A stretch of 64,000 nucleotides of DNA. Source: Propionicimonas sp020161015. GTDB lineage: Bacteria > Actinomycetota > Actinomycetes > Propionibacteriales > Propionibacteriaceae. The DNA is taken from positions 310,001 through 374,000 of the forward strand of contig NZ_CAXWGX010000026.1 in the NCBI RefSeq assembly GCF_964266745.1, written 5' to 3'. The translations under genes were made by a program, and so were the position numbers. Below the pieces are notes generated by a model that saw nothing but the letters and a program-made list of their open reading frames with translations, was not told the DNA's origin and made no database searches. Positions 1 to 10,300 of the stretch are shown piece after piece (within the stretch, counting starts at the first letter, position 1; the number at the start of each line of letters is the position of its first letter).

Positions 1-38
1 CGGCGCCGGCAGCCGAGTCCGTCGTCGCGTCCGCCTGA
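1..38 (+). CDS. C-terminal tail of an upstream gene, probably efeU iron permease (partial)
   Basis: An open frame enters from the left edge and ends at TGA 36-38 with an Ala/Val-rich tail (APAAESVVASA). It is too short to identify on its own. Because efeO and efeB follow at once in the same direction, and the usual order is efeU-efeO-efeB, the most likely owner is the EfeU/FTR1-type iron permease. That assignment is inference from context only. Confidence 0.35.
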   Translation, partial: APAAESVVASA

Positions 39-67
39 CCGGACCCGTTCCTTACCCGAAAGGCACC

Positions 68-1234
68 ATGAAGTACCGCGCCCTCGCCCTGGTCGTCCCT
101 GCCCTGATGGCGGCCGGATGCACCGACAACGCCCCCTCCGCGGGATCCTCCGCCGGTGGGGACGGGGCCCGCACGCTCACCGTCCAGGCCTCCGACACCG
201 CCTGCACGCTCAGCGCCACGACCGCGCCGTCGGGCACGCTGACGTTCTCGGTGACCAACACCGGCACCCAGGTCAACGAGTTCTACCTGCTCGCGGCGGA
301 CGGCCTGCGGATCGTCGCAGAGGTCGAGAACATCGGCCCGGGCCTCACCCGCGACCTGGTGCTCAGCGCGCCGGCCGGCGACTACATCTCCGCCTGCAAG
401 CCCGGCATGGTGGGGGAGGGCATCCGGGCGGCCTTCCGCGTCACCGAGTCGGGCGAGCCGGTCGGCCCGACCGGCGACGACGCGGCGCTCGTCGAGGCGG
501 CGAACGCCGCCTACGCCGGCTACGTGCGCGACCAGGTCGACCAGCTGCTCGCCGGCACCCGCGAGTTCGTCGCCGCCTACGCCGCAGGCAGGGACGACGA
601 GGCGCGGGCCCTCTACGCGTCCACCCGCGTGCACTGGGAGCGGGTCGAGACCGTCGCGGAGTCCTTCGGCGACCTCGACCCCAAGATGGACGCCCGGGAG
701 GCCGACCTCGAGGAGGGCCAGGAGTGGACCGGCTGGCACCGGATCGAGAAGGACCTGTGGCCCGCGCGGGCGAAGGGGTACACCCCGCTGACGGCCGCGC
801 AGCGCGCCACCTACGGCGACGACCTCCTCGCGAACACCGAGGTGCTCCACGAGCGCACCCGTGACCTCACCATCACCGTGGACGTGATCGCCAACGGCGC
901 GAAGGGCCTCCTCGACGAGGTGGCCACCGGCAAGGTGACCGGGGAGGAGGAGTACTGGTCGCGCACCGACCTGTGGGACTTCCAGGCGAACGTGGACGGC
1001 GCCCGCGTGGCGTGGGAGGGCCTCCGCGACCTCCTCACCCGCAAGGACCCGACCCTCGACGGCCAGATCGAGACCCGCTTCGGTGAGCTCCAGGCGCTGC
1101 TCGACCAGCACCGCTCCGGGGACGGCTTCGTCACCTACGACACGCTCTCCCCCGCCCAGGTCAAGCAGCTGTCGGACGCCGTGAACGCGTTGTCCGAGCC
1201 GCTGTCGAAGCTCGCCGGAGCCGTGCTGTCATGA
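68..1234 (+). CDS. efeO: EfeO-type iron uptake lipoprotein (cupredoxin + M75 imelysin domain)
   Basis: This is the extracytoplasmic component of the EfeUOB ferrous iron uptake system, which presents iron to the EfeU permease. The N-terminus is a lipoprotein signal with lipobox ending at Cys18 (LMAAGC). Residues about 30-125 form a cupredoxin-like EfeO N domain, and about 145-385 the helical M75 domain with the HxxE metal motif His224-Arg-Ile-Glu227. Length (388 aa) is normal for the family. The ATG has AAAGG five bases upstream. The stop overlaps the efeB start by 4 bp (ATGA), so the two are translationally coupled. The family assignment is secure; metal specificity is not visible from sequence. 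Confidence 0.93.
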   Translation: MKYRALALVVPALMAAGCTDNAPSAGSSAGGDGARTLTVQASDTACTLSATTAPSGTLTFSVTNTGTQVNEFYLLAADGLRIVAEVENIGPGLTRDLVLSAPAGDYISACKPGMVGEGIRAAFRVTESGEPVGPTGDDAALVEAANAAYAGYVRDQVDQLLAGTREFVAAYAAGRDDEARALYASTRVHWERVETVAESFGDLDPKMDAREADLEEGQEWTGWHRIEKDLWPARAKGYTPLTAAQRATYGDDLLANTEVLHERTRDLTITVDVIANGAKGLLDEVATGKVTGEEEYWSRTDLWDFQANVDGARVAWEGLRDLLTRKDPTLDGQIETRFGELQALLDQHRSGDGFVTYDTLSPAQVKQLSDAVNALSEPLSKLAGAVLS

Positions 1235-2535
1235 CCCGGCGGGAGGACGCCCCGGACGCCGCAGCGAGCCGCGGCGGGCTGTCCCGGCGCGGGCTGATCG
1301 GGTCCGCCGCCGCCGGTGGGGCCCTGGCCGTCGCCGGGGCCGGGGCGATGGCGGCGTCCGCGCCGGCGGCGGCCGCATCCGCGCCGCAGTGGAGCACCGT
1401 CCCGTTCCACGGCGCCCACCAGGCCGGCATCACCACCGCGGCCCAGGACCGGCTGCACTTCGCCGCCTTCGACCTGCTGCCGTCGGCAACGAGGGACGAC
1501 GTGGTGGGCCTCCTGCGCGACTGGACGCGGGCCGCGGCCCGGATGACCCAGGGCCTGGGGGCCGGTCCGGCGGGCCCCCTCAGCGGTCCCTACGACGCGC
1601 CGCCGGACGACACCGGCGAGGCCGTCGGGCTCGACCCGGCAAACCTCACGATCACGATCGGCTTCGGGCCCACGCTGTTCCGCGACGCCGGGGGCGCCGA
1701 CCGCTTCGGGCTCGCCGACCGGCGCCCCGTGGCGCTGGCCCGGCTGCCCCACTTCCCGGGGGACAAGCTCGACCCCGCCGGCAGCGATGGCGACCTGTGC
1801 GTCCAGGCGTGCTCGAACGACCCCCAGGTGGCGGTGCACGCGATCCGCAACCTCACCCGGATCGCCTTCGGGAGGGCGGCCGTACGGTGGTCGCAGCTCG
1901 GCTTCGGCCGCACCTCGTCCACTGCGCGCGACCAGGCCACCCCGCGCAACCTCTTCGGGTTCAAGGACGGCACGGCCAGCCTGCGCGCGGAGGACACCGA
2001 CGACCTCGACGCCCACGTGTGGACGGCGCCGTCGGGCGATGCCCGGACGTCCTGGCTGGACGGCGGCAGCTACCTCGTGGTGCGCAAGATCGCCATGCAC
2101 ATCGAGACGTGGGACCGCAGCAGCCTGCGCGAGCAGGAGCGGATCGTCGGGCGGACCAAGGCCGAAGGAGCGCCACTGTCGGGCGGGGACGAGTTCACCG
2201 CCGCGGACTTCTCCCGTCCGGGACGCGGCGGCACGCCGCTGGTGGACGCGCACTCGCACCTGGCGCTGGCCCACCCCGAGCACAACGACGGCGTCCGGAT
2301 GCTGCGCCGCGGCTACAACTACGTGGACGGCAGCACGAGCCTCGGCCGCCTCGCCGCCGGGCTGTTCTTCATGGCGTACGTGACCGATCCCCGGACGCAC
2401 TACATCCCGATGCAGGCCGCGATGGCGTCCTCCGACCTGCTCAGCGAGTACCTCCAGCACATCGGCTCCGGCCTGTGGGCCGTGCCCGGGGGCGTCCGCG
2501 AGGGCGAGTTCGTCGGTCAGGCCCTGTTCAGCTGA
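1231..2535 (+). CDS. efeB: EfeB-type Dyp peroxidase, Tat-exported
   Basis: Haem-containing dye-decolourising peroxidase of the EfeUOB system, thought to oxidise iron or release it from haem outside the membrane. A twin-arginine signal is clear (Arg19-Arg20 in SRRGLIG, then an Ala/Gly-rich hydrophobic stretch). The Dyp signature GxxDG is at Gly243-Phe-Lys-Asp246-Gly247, with Asp246 the expected catalytic residue. The 434-aa length matches EfeB. It overlaps efeO by 4 bp. Around the stop codon a 14-bp unit, CTGTTCAGCTGACG, is tandemly duplicated (2523-2550), a small slippage-type duplication that lies after the coding region. Confidence 0.94.
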   Translation: MTRREDAPDAAASRGGLSRRGLIGSAAAGGALAVAGAGAMAASAPAAAASAPQWSTVPFHGAHQAGITTAAQDRLHFAAFDLLPSATRDDVVGLLRDWTRAAARMTQGLGAGPAGPLSGPYDAPPDDTGEAVGLDPANLTITIGFGPTLFRDAGGADRFGLADRRPVALARLPHFPGDKLDPAGSDGDLCVQACSNDPQVAVHAIRNLTRIAFGRAAVRWSQLGFGRTSSTARDQATPRNLFGFKDGTASLRAEDTDDLDAHVWTAPSGDARTSWLDGGSYLVVRKIAMHIETWDRSSLREQERIVGRTKAEGAPLSGGDEFTAADFSRPGRGGTPLVDAHSHLALAHPEHNDGVRMLRRGYNYVDGSTSLGRLAAGLFFMAYVTDPRTHYIPMQAAMASSDLLSEYLQHIGSGLWAVPGGVREGEFVGQALFS

Positions 2536-2578
2536 CGCTGTTCAGCTGACGCCGGCCAACCGAACGTCCGCGAGGGGC

Positions 2579-3199
2579 TCAGCGACGCGTGCCCGGGTCG
2601 GAGTGCCCGCAGCAGTACCAGTCGACGTCGAGGGTCCGCAGCCGGGCCAGGTCGGCCAGTGCCTGCCCCGGGCTGGTCATCAGCAGCGCGGGTGGCGACT
2701 CCAGGCGTCCCTTGGCCAGCACGGCCGCGTCGCCGGCGAACAGCACCCGCCCGGCGCGGAAGGCGTGATGACCCGGGGTGTGGCCGGGCGTGTGCAGCGC
2801 CGAGAGCCCCGGCCACAGTTCCGCGTCACCGTCCAGCAGCCGCAGGTTGCCCGGAAGTTCCGCGCGGCCGATGCGCGAGGTGACCTGCCGGAGCGGGGTC
2901 GTCGCGGGCACGGCGCCGGTGAGGATCGCCGCGTCCGCGGCCCCGATCCAGGCGCGCGCCCCCGTGCGGCGCTGCCATTCCGCCGCCGCGCCGGTGTGGT
3001 CGATGTCGTAGTGGGTGAGCAGGATGTCGGTCACCTCGTAGGGTGAGCGCCCGGCCTCCCGCAGTTCGCGTGCGACGCGGTTGAGGCCGGCCTTCATGCC
3101 GGGGTCGATGATGGCCACCCGTTCGCCGGCGTCCAGCCAGTAGCAGCGCGCCCCGACCGCCGTCTCGAGCCAGAACACCGACGCGGTCAGTTGCTTCAT
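2579..3199 (-). CDS. MBL-fold metallo-hydrolase
   Basis: A 206-aa single-domain metallo-beta-lactamase-fold hydrolase of unknown substrate. The metal-binding loop reads THYDIDH, so the second His of the classical HxHxDH motif is Asp, a variant found in several hydrolase subfamilies. Further ligands are seen in TPGHTPG, FAGDAA and CGHSDPG. The ATG at 3197-3199 overlaps the stop of the upstream channel gene by 4 bp (ATGA), so both are made from one mRNA. A longer frame extends upstream but is only the shadow of the channel gene. Function beyond a general hydrolase cannot be assigned. Confidence 0.85.
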   Translation of the reverse strand: MKQLTASVFWLETAVGARCYWLDAGERVAIIDPGMKAGLNRVARELREAGRSPYEVTDILLTHYDIDHTGAAAEWQRRTGARAWIGAADAAILTGAVPATTPLRQVTSRIGRAELPGNLRLLDGDAELWPGLSALHTPGHTPGHHAFRAGRVLFAGDAAVLAKGRLESPPALLMTSPGQALADLARLRTLDVDWYCCGHSDPGTRR

Positions 3200-3888
3200 G
3201 ATTCCTCCTGCGCGCGGCGGCGTCCGAGCGTGAGCCCCACGATGCGGGACACCGCGACCGCCAGGTACAGCATGCCCGCGATCTGCTGCACCATCACGAC
3301 CGCCCGCGCCACGGGCCGCACCGGCACCACGTCCGACAACCCGGTGCTGGTCATGGTCGTGGTGGACAGGAACAGCAGTTCCAGCCAGGTGCGCGGGGCG
3401 TCCGGGTCGACGGCGGCGAGGAACGAGCCGGGAGCGATCGTCTGGACGGCGGAGTAGGCGTACGCCCACAGCCACACCGCGACGGTGAAGGTGGCGCCGA
3501 TCGCCCAGATCTCGTCGGGTGTCACCACCTCGTCGGCGAACATGTAGCGCAGCAGGCCGATGAGCGTGTAGCCGTAGAACGCCACGTGCACGAGGTCGGA
3601 CGCGAGGTGCCACGCCGGGTCGCCGGTGGCCCAGTCGACGACGGTGAGGGCGACGGCGGGGAGGCCGATCAGCACGCCCAGCCAGGTGTAGGTGGGGGTG
3701 GCGCGGACGACCCCGAGCGCGAGCACGACGACGACCATCCCGAACAGGGTGAGCAGGAGGCGGCCGAGCGAGTCGGACGGGCTGTCGTCGACGAGCGCGT
3801 AGAGCAGGATGCCGAGCAGTTGCGCGACGAGCAGGGTCGCGGACGGGTTCGCGCGCACCACCGCCCACGTCCGGCGCATGCTCTCCAT
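3196..3888 (-). CDS. Membrane ion-channel-like protein with non-canonical pore loop
   Basis: A 230-aa polytopic protein with about six hydrophobic segments; the last two flank a pore-loop-like segment, TTTMTSTGLSDVVP. This aligns with the K+ channel filter region (TVGYGD), but Tyr is Leu and the second Gly is Ser, so potassium selectivity is doubtful. The topology resembles Ion_trans_2 channels. The gene appears leaderless: TAGGGT at 3895-3900 lies 6 bp before the ATG. It overlaps the downstream MBL hydrolase by 4 bp. It is a channel-like protein of unknown ion preference. Confidence 0.72.
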   Translation of the reverse strand: MESMRRTWAVVRANPSATLLVAQLLGILLYALVDDSPSDSLGRLLLTLFGMVVVVLALGVVRATPTYTWLGVLIGLPAVALTVVDWATGDPAWHLASDLVHVAFYGYTLIGLLRYMFADEVVTPDEIWAIGATFTVAVWLWAYAYSAVQTIAPGSFLAAVDPDAPRTWLELLFLSTTTMTSTGLSDVVPVRPVARAVVMVQQIAGMLYLAVAVSRIVGLTLGRRRAQEES

Positions 3889-3900
3889 GCCCTCACCCTA
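3889..3900 (-). promoter_or_regulatory. Leaderless-type -10 box for the channel/MBL operon
   Basis: On the minus strand TAGGGT (3895-3900) sits 6 bp before the ATG, the spacing seen repeatedly in this window for leaderless transcripts. The intervening GAGGG could alternatively serve as a ribosome binding site. Confidence 0.45.
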
Positions 3901-3973
3901 TTCGTGCGGACGCGCGCCGGCCGGGGAGGCCGGCGGTCTCCCGTCCGCCCGTCGGGCATGGGGAGGCGGACGA

Positions 3974-4014
3974 CCCCCGTCCACCGGGCCCTCGGCGGGC
4001 CGGGCGGACGGGGG
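3974..4014 (-). terminator. Terminator-like hairpin downstream of the 5'-nucleotidase gene
   Basis: CCCCCGTCC (3974-3982) and GGACGGGGG (4006-4014) form a perfect 9-bp stem starting 15 bp after the nucleotidase stop codon. There is no T run, so it is either a weak intrinsic terminator or a 3' stabilising hairpin. Confidence 0.5.
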
Positions 4015-4029
4015 CCGTCCCGAGGCCGG

Positions 4030-6315
4030 TCAGGTGATCGTCAGGGTGAGCACCTTGAGGTCGGCGGGCTCGGCGTTGCTCGAGGAGACGAGCTTCGCCG
4101 TGGCCACGACCGTCCCGCGTCCGTAGCGGCGCAGGTCGGACTTGGTGAGCGTGATGCGCTTGGTGCCGAAGTTCCACCGGTGCAGGGTCGTCTTCGCGAC
4201 GACGCGGGAGCCGATGTAGACCTTCACCGTCCCGGTCACCCAGACGCCGGCCCCCAGCGGGGCGGTCTGCACGCGGAACGTGACCGGCGTGCCCTTGCGG
4301 ACCTGCCGGGACTCGTTCTTGCCGAACGCCGTGACGGTGGCCTTCTGGATCGTCACCGGCACCGTCACCTTCGTGCCGGATGGACGCGCCTCGATCACGA
4401 CGGCGCCGCGGTTGGGCAGCGTGATCGTGACGTCGGCGGCGCCGTCGGTGACCGCGACGTGGTTCGCCACGGTCCTCCCGCCCACGGTGATCTTCAGGCT
4501 CGTGTTCTGCGGCGAGCCGAGCGAGGTGAGGTTGAGGTTCGAGATCGAGATCGGGTACTCCTGGCCCACCGTTGCGGTCGGCGCGGCCTGCACCTGCACG
4601 GCGTGCTTGGCGAAGGACGGCTTCACCGGCGACTGCTTCTTCAGGTAGTCGATCCACGCCTGGTAGTCGACGAGCCCGGAGTCCCGGGTGTCGGTGCCCT
4701 TGGCGAAGGTCTTGAAGTTGTCACCGCCGGCCAGCAGGAAGCTGAACCCGCCCACCCGGAAGGTCGCGGTGTCCGTCACCCGCTTGCCGTTGACCCAGAT
4801 CCCGGTGATGCGCGAGCCCCGGTCGGCGGACGCGTCGTAGGTGTAGCGGACGTTGGCCGACAGCCCCAGCTGGAGGTACGGGCGCTGCGCGCCGTCCGGC
4901 TGCCACTGCTCCTCGAGGACGGACTTCAGCTGCGCCCCGGTGAGCGTGGTGGTCCACAGGTTGTTCACGAACGGGAGGACGGAGTTCGCCTCGGCGTAGG
5001 TGACCACGCCCTTCTTCTCCGCGCCGCTCGGCGCGTAGGTGAGTTCCGCGCGCAGGCCACCGGGGTTCACCACGCCGATCTGGGCGCCTCCGACGGTCTT
5101 CGACTTCAGCGTCTTGAGCAGGGCGTTGGCGACCAGGTTGCCCAGAGTGGACTCCTTGGAGCGGTCGTCGCGGCTGCCGCCGGTGTAGACGCCGTTGGTG
5201 TAGGCGCCACCGCTGAAGGCGGTGGTGATGTCCCGCGTGACCTTCGCGATCGGCGTGTCGCCGACCTTCGCCGCGTGGGCGAGCGCCGCGGTGACGATCG
5301 TGTTGACCTCTGCGACCCGCGGGTAGGCGGCCACGAGGTCGCCGGGGGCGTCCGTCGTGCGGGTGATCAGCGACTGGCTGTGGTCGACGACCTCACCGGT
5401 GGCGGGGTCGACGTCCAGCAGCACCTGCCCGACCTTGTCGCTGTAGGAGGCGGCCTGGACCACGGGACGGGTGCCGCCGCCGGCGACCGGCGCCGACAGC
5501 GCGTAGCTGGTGTGGGTGTGGCCGTTGAAGATCACGTCGACGGCCGGCGAGGTGTCCTCCACGATGTCGGCGAAGGCGCCACCGGCGGCGACAGCCTCGT
5601 CGAGGGTGGCCGGGGGCGCGTTCAGCGAGGAACCCTCGTGGTACTCGGCAACGATCACCTGGGCCTCGCCGTTGGCGGCGTTGCCGTCGCTCAGCCGGGC
5701 GGCCACCCGGTTGACGGCCTCGACCGGGTCACCGAAGGTGAGCCCCTGGATGCCCACCGGGGAGACGAGGGACGGGGTTTCGCCGGTGACCGCACCGATC
5801 ACGCCGACGGTGATGCCGTCGACGGTGTAGATCGCGTACTCGGGCAGCACCGGGGTGGTCGTCCCTGAGGTGTAGACGTTGGCGCCCAGGTAGTCCCAGG
5901 CCGCGTTCCGGCCGGCGCCGCTGCCGATCACGCGGTCGCGCAGGTCCGCCCAGCCCTTGTCGAACTCGTGGTTGCCGACGGCGGCGGCCTTCAGGTCGAG
6001 CGCGTTCAGCACGTCGATCGTGGGCTGGTCGTTCTGGGTGGCGGAGGCGAACAGCGAGGCCCCGATGTTGTCGCCGGCCGACAGCAGGATCGTGTTGTCC
6101 TCGCCGTACTGGGCCCGGGACTTCTCGATCGTGCCGGCGAACTGCACGGTGGTGTTCGCGGCGATCCGGCCGTGGAAGTCGTTGAAGTTCAGCAGGTTGA
6201 TGGTGACGGTGTCGGCTGCCGCGGCGGGTGGTGCGGCGAGCGGTGCGAGCGTGAGGCCTGCGCCCAGGATGGTGGCGAGCAGGAGCCGTCCGGCTCTTGA
6301 CGTGTCTGTGGTCAT
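4030..6315 (-). CDS. Secreted 5'-nucleotidase / UDP-sugar hydrolase family
   Basis: Exported metallophosphoesterase that removes phosphate from nucleotides or related esters outside the cell. The protein has 761 aa with a Sec signal ending near AAAA-DTVT (about residue 34). The metallophosphatase domain shows LNFNDFHG, the GNHEFDKG motif and NGHTHTSY, all canonical metal ligands. The 5'-nucleotidase C-terminal domain follows with NPGGLRAEL, and the last 180 or so residues look like one or two Ig-like beta domains with no LPxTG anchor. AGGAGA precedes the ATG. The substrate range of UshA-type enzymes is broad, so the exact activity is left open. Confidence 0.9.
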   Translation of the reverse strand: MTTDTSRAGRLLLATILGAGLTLAPLAAPPAAAADTVTINLLNFNDFHGRIAANTTVQFAGTIEKSRAQYGEDNTILLSAGDNIGASLFASATQNDQPTIDVLNALDLKAAAVGNHEFDKGWADLRDRVIGSGAGRNAAWDYLGANVYTSGTTTPVLPEYAIYTVDGITVGVIGAVTGETPSLVSPVGIQGLTFGDPVEAVNRVAARLSDGNAANGEAQVIVAEYHEGSSLNAPPATLDEAVAAGGAFADIVEDTSPAVDVIFNGHTHTSYALSAPVAGGGTRPVVQAASYSDKVGQVLLDVDPATGEVVDHSQSLITRTTDAPGDLVAAYPRVAEVNTIVTAALAHAAKVGDTPIAKVTRDITTAFSGGAYTNGVYTGGSRDDRSKESTLGNLVANALLKTLKSKTVGGAQIGVVNPGGLRAELTYAPSGAEKKGVVTYAEANSVLPFVNNLWTTTLTGAQLKSVLEEQWQPDGAQRPYLQLGLSANVRYTYDASADRGSRITGIWVNGKRVTDTATFRVGGFSFLLAGGDNFKTFAKGTDTRDSGLVDYQAWIDYLKKQSPVKPSFAKHAVQVQAAPTATVGQEYPISISNLNLTSLGSPQNTSLKITVGGRTVANHVAVTDGAADVTITLPNRGAVVIEARPSGTKVTVPVTIQKATVTAFGKNESRQVRKGTPVTFRVQTAPLGAGVWVTGTVKVYIGSRVVAKTTLHRWNFGTKRITLTKSDLRRYGRGTVVATAKLVSSSNAEPADLKVLTLTIT

Positions 6316-6467
6316 GCTTCTCCTTGTCGGTTCACTTCGACAGATCCGGGAGTGTGGCGGCGCGACCGGAGCCTAAGGAGCCAACGTAATCGACGGGAGT
6401 GCCCGAGGTGAATGGGCAATGGATGGTCGATGTCGATCGTCCTCCCGCGGACGCGCGACCGGGCCCG

Positions 6468-7358
6468 TCAGCGGCGCTCGCGGGGGCGGCGCCCCCTGCT
6501 GCCGGGTGAGGCGCCGAGCGGGGCGACGGGCGCGCCGTCGTCGGTGGGGGCCAGCCCACCCTGGCAGGCGGGGCAGTAGAACATCGTCCGCTCCCGGGTC
6601 GGCGGACCGATCGGGGCCACCCGGATGGTCGTACCGCAGCGGCGGCAGGGCCGCCCCGAGCGGGCGTGGACGTAGGTGTTCTCGCCGTCGCGCCGGACAC
6701 CGGTCGAGGCCTGGACGGCGTGCGGCAGCGCCGCGGTCATCAGCCGGCGGGCCCGGGCGACGACGCGGGACAGCTGCGCGGGCGGGAGGCCGCTCGACCA
6801 CGGGTTCGTCCGCTCGAGGAACAGGCTCTCGCTCGCCCACAGGGTGCCGATGCCGGCGAGGTTGCGCTGGTCGAGCAGGGCGGCGCCGATCGCCGTGTCG
6901 CTCGCCGCGAGGTTCGCCACGGCGACAGCCTCGTCGAAGGCGGGGTCGAGGATGTCCGGCCCGAGGTGACCCACCAGCGTGTGCTCGTCCGTGGTGCGGA
7001 CGAGGTCGAGGCGGCCCAGCCGCAGCCCGACCGCCGTCCACGCGTCGGTCACCAGGACGGCCCGCGCGTCGGCCGGGTGCGCGGTCGCGCCGCGCCGGTG
7101 GTCGTGGTGGTGGCCGTCGGGCGGCGTCCGCTCGATCCGCCACTGGCCCTCCATCTTCAGGTGCGAGTGCAGCGTCCAGCCGGAGTCCAGGTGGATCAGG
7201 ATGTGCTTGCCGCGGGGGACGACCTCCGAGACCGCAGAGCCCGTCAGCGTGGCGGTCGACAGGCCGGGCCAGCGGAGTTCTGCCGTGCGCAGCACCCGTC
7301 CCGCCAGCGCCTCGTGCAGGCGCGCGCAGGTGCGGAAGACCGTGTCGCCCTCGGGCAC
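6468..7358 (-). CDS. nei: Fpg/Nei family DNA glycosylase/AP lyase (endonuclease VIII type)
   Basis: Base-excision repair enzyme that removes oxidised bases. The GTG start gives (M)PEGDTVFR, so after Met removal the N-terminal Pro is the nucleophile with Glu next to it; PEGDT is typical of Nei rather than Fpg. The helix-two-turn-helix region and a C-terminal zinc finger (CRRC and CPAC) are intact. Length is 296 aa. It starts 2 bp after the lhr stop. The lhr-nei pairing is common in actinobacteria and implies a shared DNA repair role. A long frame continues upstream but is antisense-like shadow within lhr. Confidence 0.92.
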   Translation of the reverse strand: MPEGDTVFRTCARLHEALAGRVLRTAELRWPGLSTATLTGSAVSEVVPRGKHILIHLDSGWTLHSHLKMEGQWRIERTPPDGHHHDHRRGATAHPADARAVLVTDAWTAVGLRLGRLDLVRTTDEHTLVGHLGPDILDPAFDEAVAVANLAASDTAIGAALLDQRNLAGIGTLWASESLFLERTNPWSSGLPPAQLSRVVARARRLMTAALPHAVQASTGVRRDGENTYVHARSGRPCRRCGTTIRVAPIGPPTRERTMFYCPACQGGLAPTDDGAPVAPLGASPGSRGRRPRERR

Positions 7359-7360
7359 GG

Positions 7361-10300
7361 CTACCTCCGCAGCCTCAGGCCGCGCGGGGTGAGCCCGAAG
7401 CCGGCGGTGGCGAGGGCCCGGGCGAGCGGCTGGTCGGAGCCGAGCACGGACTCCCCGTCCACCCGCTCGACGGTGAGCTTGCCGAGCGCACCGGCGTGGA
7501 CGGCTCCGGCCAGCGCGACCGCGGCCGGGGTCAGCAGGGCGTCGTCGTCGGTCCAGGAGAGCAGCGTGCGGCCGCCGCGCTCGACGTAGAGCACCAGGCG
7601 ACCGTCCACCAGCACCACCAGGGCGCCGGCCTTGCGGCCCGGGAGGTGCCCGCCGCCCTCCGCCCTGGCCGGCCAGACGAGCGCGGCGCCGTACGGGTTG
7701 GCCGGGTCGGCGGCGGCGAGCACCAGGGCGGGGCCGCCCGACGCGCCCGTTTCGAGGGGACGGGACGCCGCGCGCAGCCGGTCGACCGCGCCGGCGGCAC
7801 CGAACTGCGCTGCGCCGAGGCCTTCGACGAAGTAGCCGCGGCGGACCCGCCCGGACTCCTCTGCCGTGGCCAGCACGCGGTAGACCGCGGCGAAGCCGCC
7901 CGGGATCTCCTCGGCACCGACGCTGCCGCGGGTGACCACCCCGTAGCGGTCGAGGAGCAGCTCCGCCCGGGCGACCGCGCGGGCGGTGGCGTCGGCCTCG
8001 GGCAGCGGCAGTGCTGACCAGCGGCCCGCCGCCTCGGGCGGCCCTGTGCGCCGGGGCAGGGGGGCGCGGGGAAGGCTGCGGCCGTAGCGGCCGCGCGCCG
8101 GCGTGGCCTGCCGGGCGCGGTGTGCCGGGCGTCCCTGACCCAGCAGCGCACGCAGGGGAGCGAGGGTGTCGTTCGCGAGGTGCCCGCTCCACACCAGGCC
8201 CCACAGGGCGTCGACGAGTTCCGGGTCGGGCACCCCGAGCTGGTCGGCCAGGGCGCGGAAGAAGTAGCCGCCGCCGCCGATCGTGTCCAGTACGGAGGCG
8301 CTGAGGCCCTCGGTGAGCGGGTCCGGCGGTGTGAGCGTGAGGGGGGCCAGGTCGGCGGTGTGCAGCGAGACCCACCCGTCGGTGCCCGCCAGCGACCCGT
8401 GACCCTGCCAGAGCACCTCTCCCGCTGCGGTCAGCTCGTCCAGCATCGCCGGCGCGTAGTCGCGGACGCGGGCCGGCAGGATCAGCGACTCCAGGGCGCT
8501 GGCCGGCACGGGGACCCCGCTGAGCTGTTCCGCCGCGCGCAGGACACCGTCCACCCCACGCCCCTCGCCCACCCCCTGCCAGGAGGGCAGGAAGCGCGCG
8601 AAGTCGAGGGCCGCGACCGGTTCGACCGCCTCGCGCAGCGCGGCGAGGGAGCGTCGGCGCAGCAGCCGCAGCACACCCGCGTCGCAGAACTGGGTGGGTT
8701 CGTCGGGGCGTCCGGACGGGACCGTCGCGCCGGGCCCGCCCGCGTCCGGCGGCGTCCAGCCCACGGGACGCAGGTCGCCCTCCACCAGGCGGCCGGAGGA
8801 GGTGAGCCGGCGCAGGACGTCCCTGGTGACGGCGATCCCGAGCTCGAGCCAGGTCGCCGCCTCCCCCGCGGTGAACACCGCGTGGGTGCGCGCGTAGCGG
8901 GCCAGCAGGTCGCCGAGGGGGTCGGGGACGGGCGCCAGCAACGCCTCCGGCACCCCCTGCGGCAGCGGCACGCCGAGGGCGTCGCGCAGGCGTCCGGCGT
9001 CCTCCACCACGGCCCAGCGCGGGCCGTGGGCGCCCGGCAGCTCCAGCACGCGCCGCTGCCGGACCAGCTCGGCGAGCCACGCCTCCGCGCGGTCGGGCTC
9101 GGCGCAGCGGGCCCGTGCCCCCGGGGTGTCCAGCGGGCCCACCGCGCGCAGCACGTCGTTCAGGTCGTCGGCGTCGCGCGCGCGGCGTCCCTCGTGGAGG
9201 TGCTGGAGCTCGCGCTCGGTGCGGGTGAGCGCCTCGGGGTCGAGCAGTTCCGCCAGCGACAGGCCCTCGGTGGTGCCGAGCAGTTCTGCGAGCAGCGAGG
9301 GGTCCAGCGACAGGGCGGCCGCGCGTCGCTCGGCCAGCGGGGAGTCGCCCTCGTAGAGGAACTGGGCGACGTAGCCGAACATCAGCGACGAGGCGAACGG
9401 CGACGGCTGGGCCGTCTCCACAGCGACCGTCGCGACCTCCCGCGACCGGACCCCGCGCAGCAGCTCCACCAGCCCCGGCACGTCGAACACGTCGTTCACG
9501 CACTCGCGCACGGCCTCCAGCACGATGGGGAAGCTGGGGTACTGGCTGGCCACCTCCAGCAGCTGGGACGCCCGCAGTCGCTGCTGCCACAGCGCCTGCC
9601 TCCGGTCGGGGCGCCGCTTGGGCAGCAGCAGCGCCCGTCCCGCGCACTCCCGGAACCGGGACGCGAACAGCGCGGACCCGCCCACCTCCTCGGTGACCAG
9701 TCCGGCGACCTCGTCCGGGTCGGGGAAGACCAGCTCGAGAAGCTCGTCCATCGGCCCGGACGCCGCCCGTCGGGACCGCGCGGCAGGGGTCGGCGCCTCG
9801 GCGTCCTCGTCGAGCCAGTCGGTGTCGGGGAGCCGGAACACCAGGCCGTCGTCGGCGTGCATGGCCTGGACGTCGACCCCGTAGCGCTCGCGCAGCCGCG
9901 CGGCGACGATGAGTGCCCAGGGCGCGTGCACCTGCGCCCCGTAGGGGGAGTGCACCACCACCCGCCAGTCGCCGATCTCGTCACGGAAGCGCTCGACGAC
10001 CAGCTGGCGGTCGTGCGGCAGGCGTCCGATCGCCTCGGACTGCTCGGCGAGGTAGCCGAGCAGGTTGTCGGCCGCCCACGCGTCCAGGCCCGCCGCGCGC
10101 ACCCGTTCGCGGGCACCGGCGGCCGGCAGCGCGGCCACCTCCCGGACGAACGCCCCCACGGCCGCGCCGAGCTCTGCGGGGCGTCCCAGCGAGTCGCCCT
10201 TCCAGAAGGGCAGCCGCGCGGCCACCCCCGGGGCGGGCGTGACCAGCACCCGGTCGTGGGTGATGTCCTCGATGCGCCAGGTGGACGTGCCGAGGGCAAA

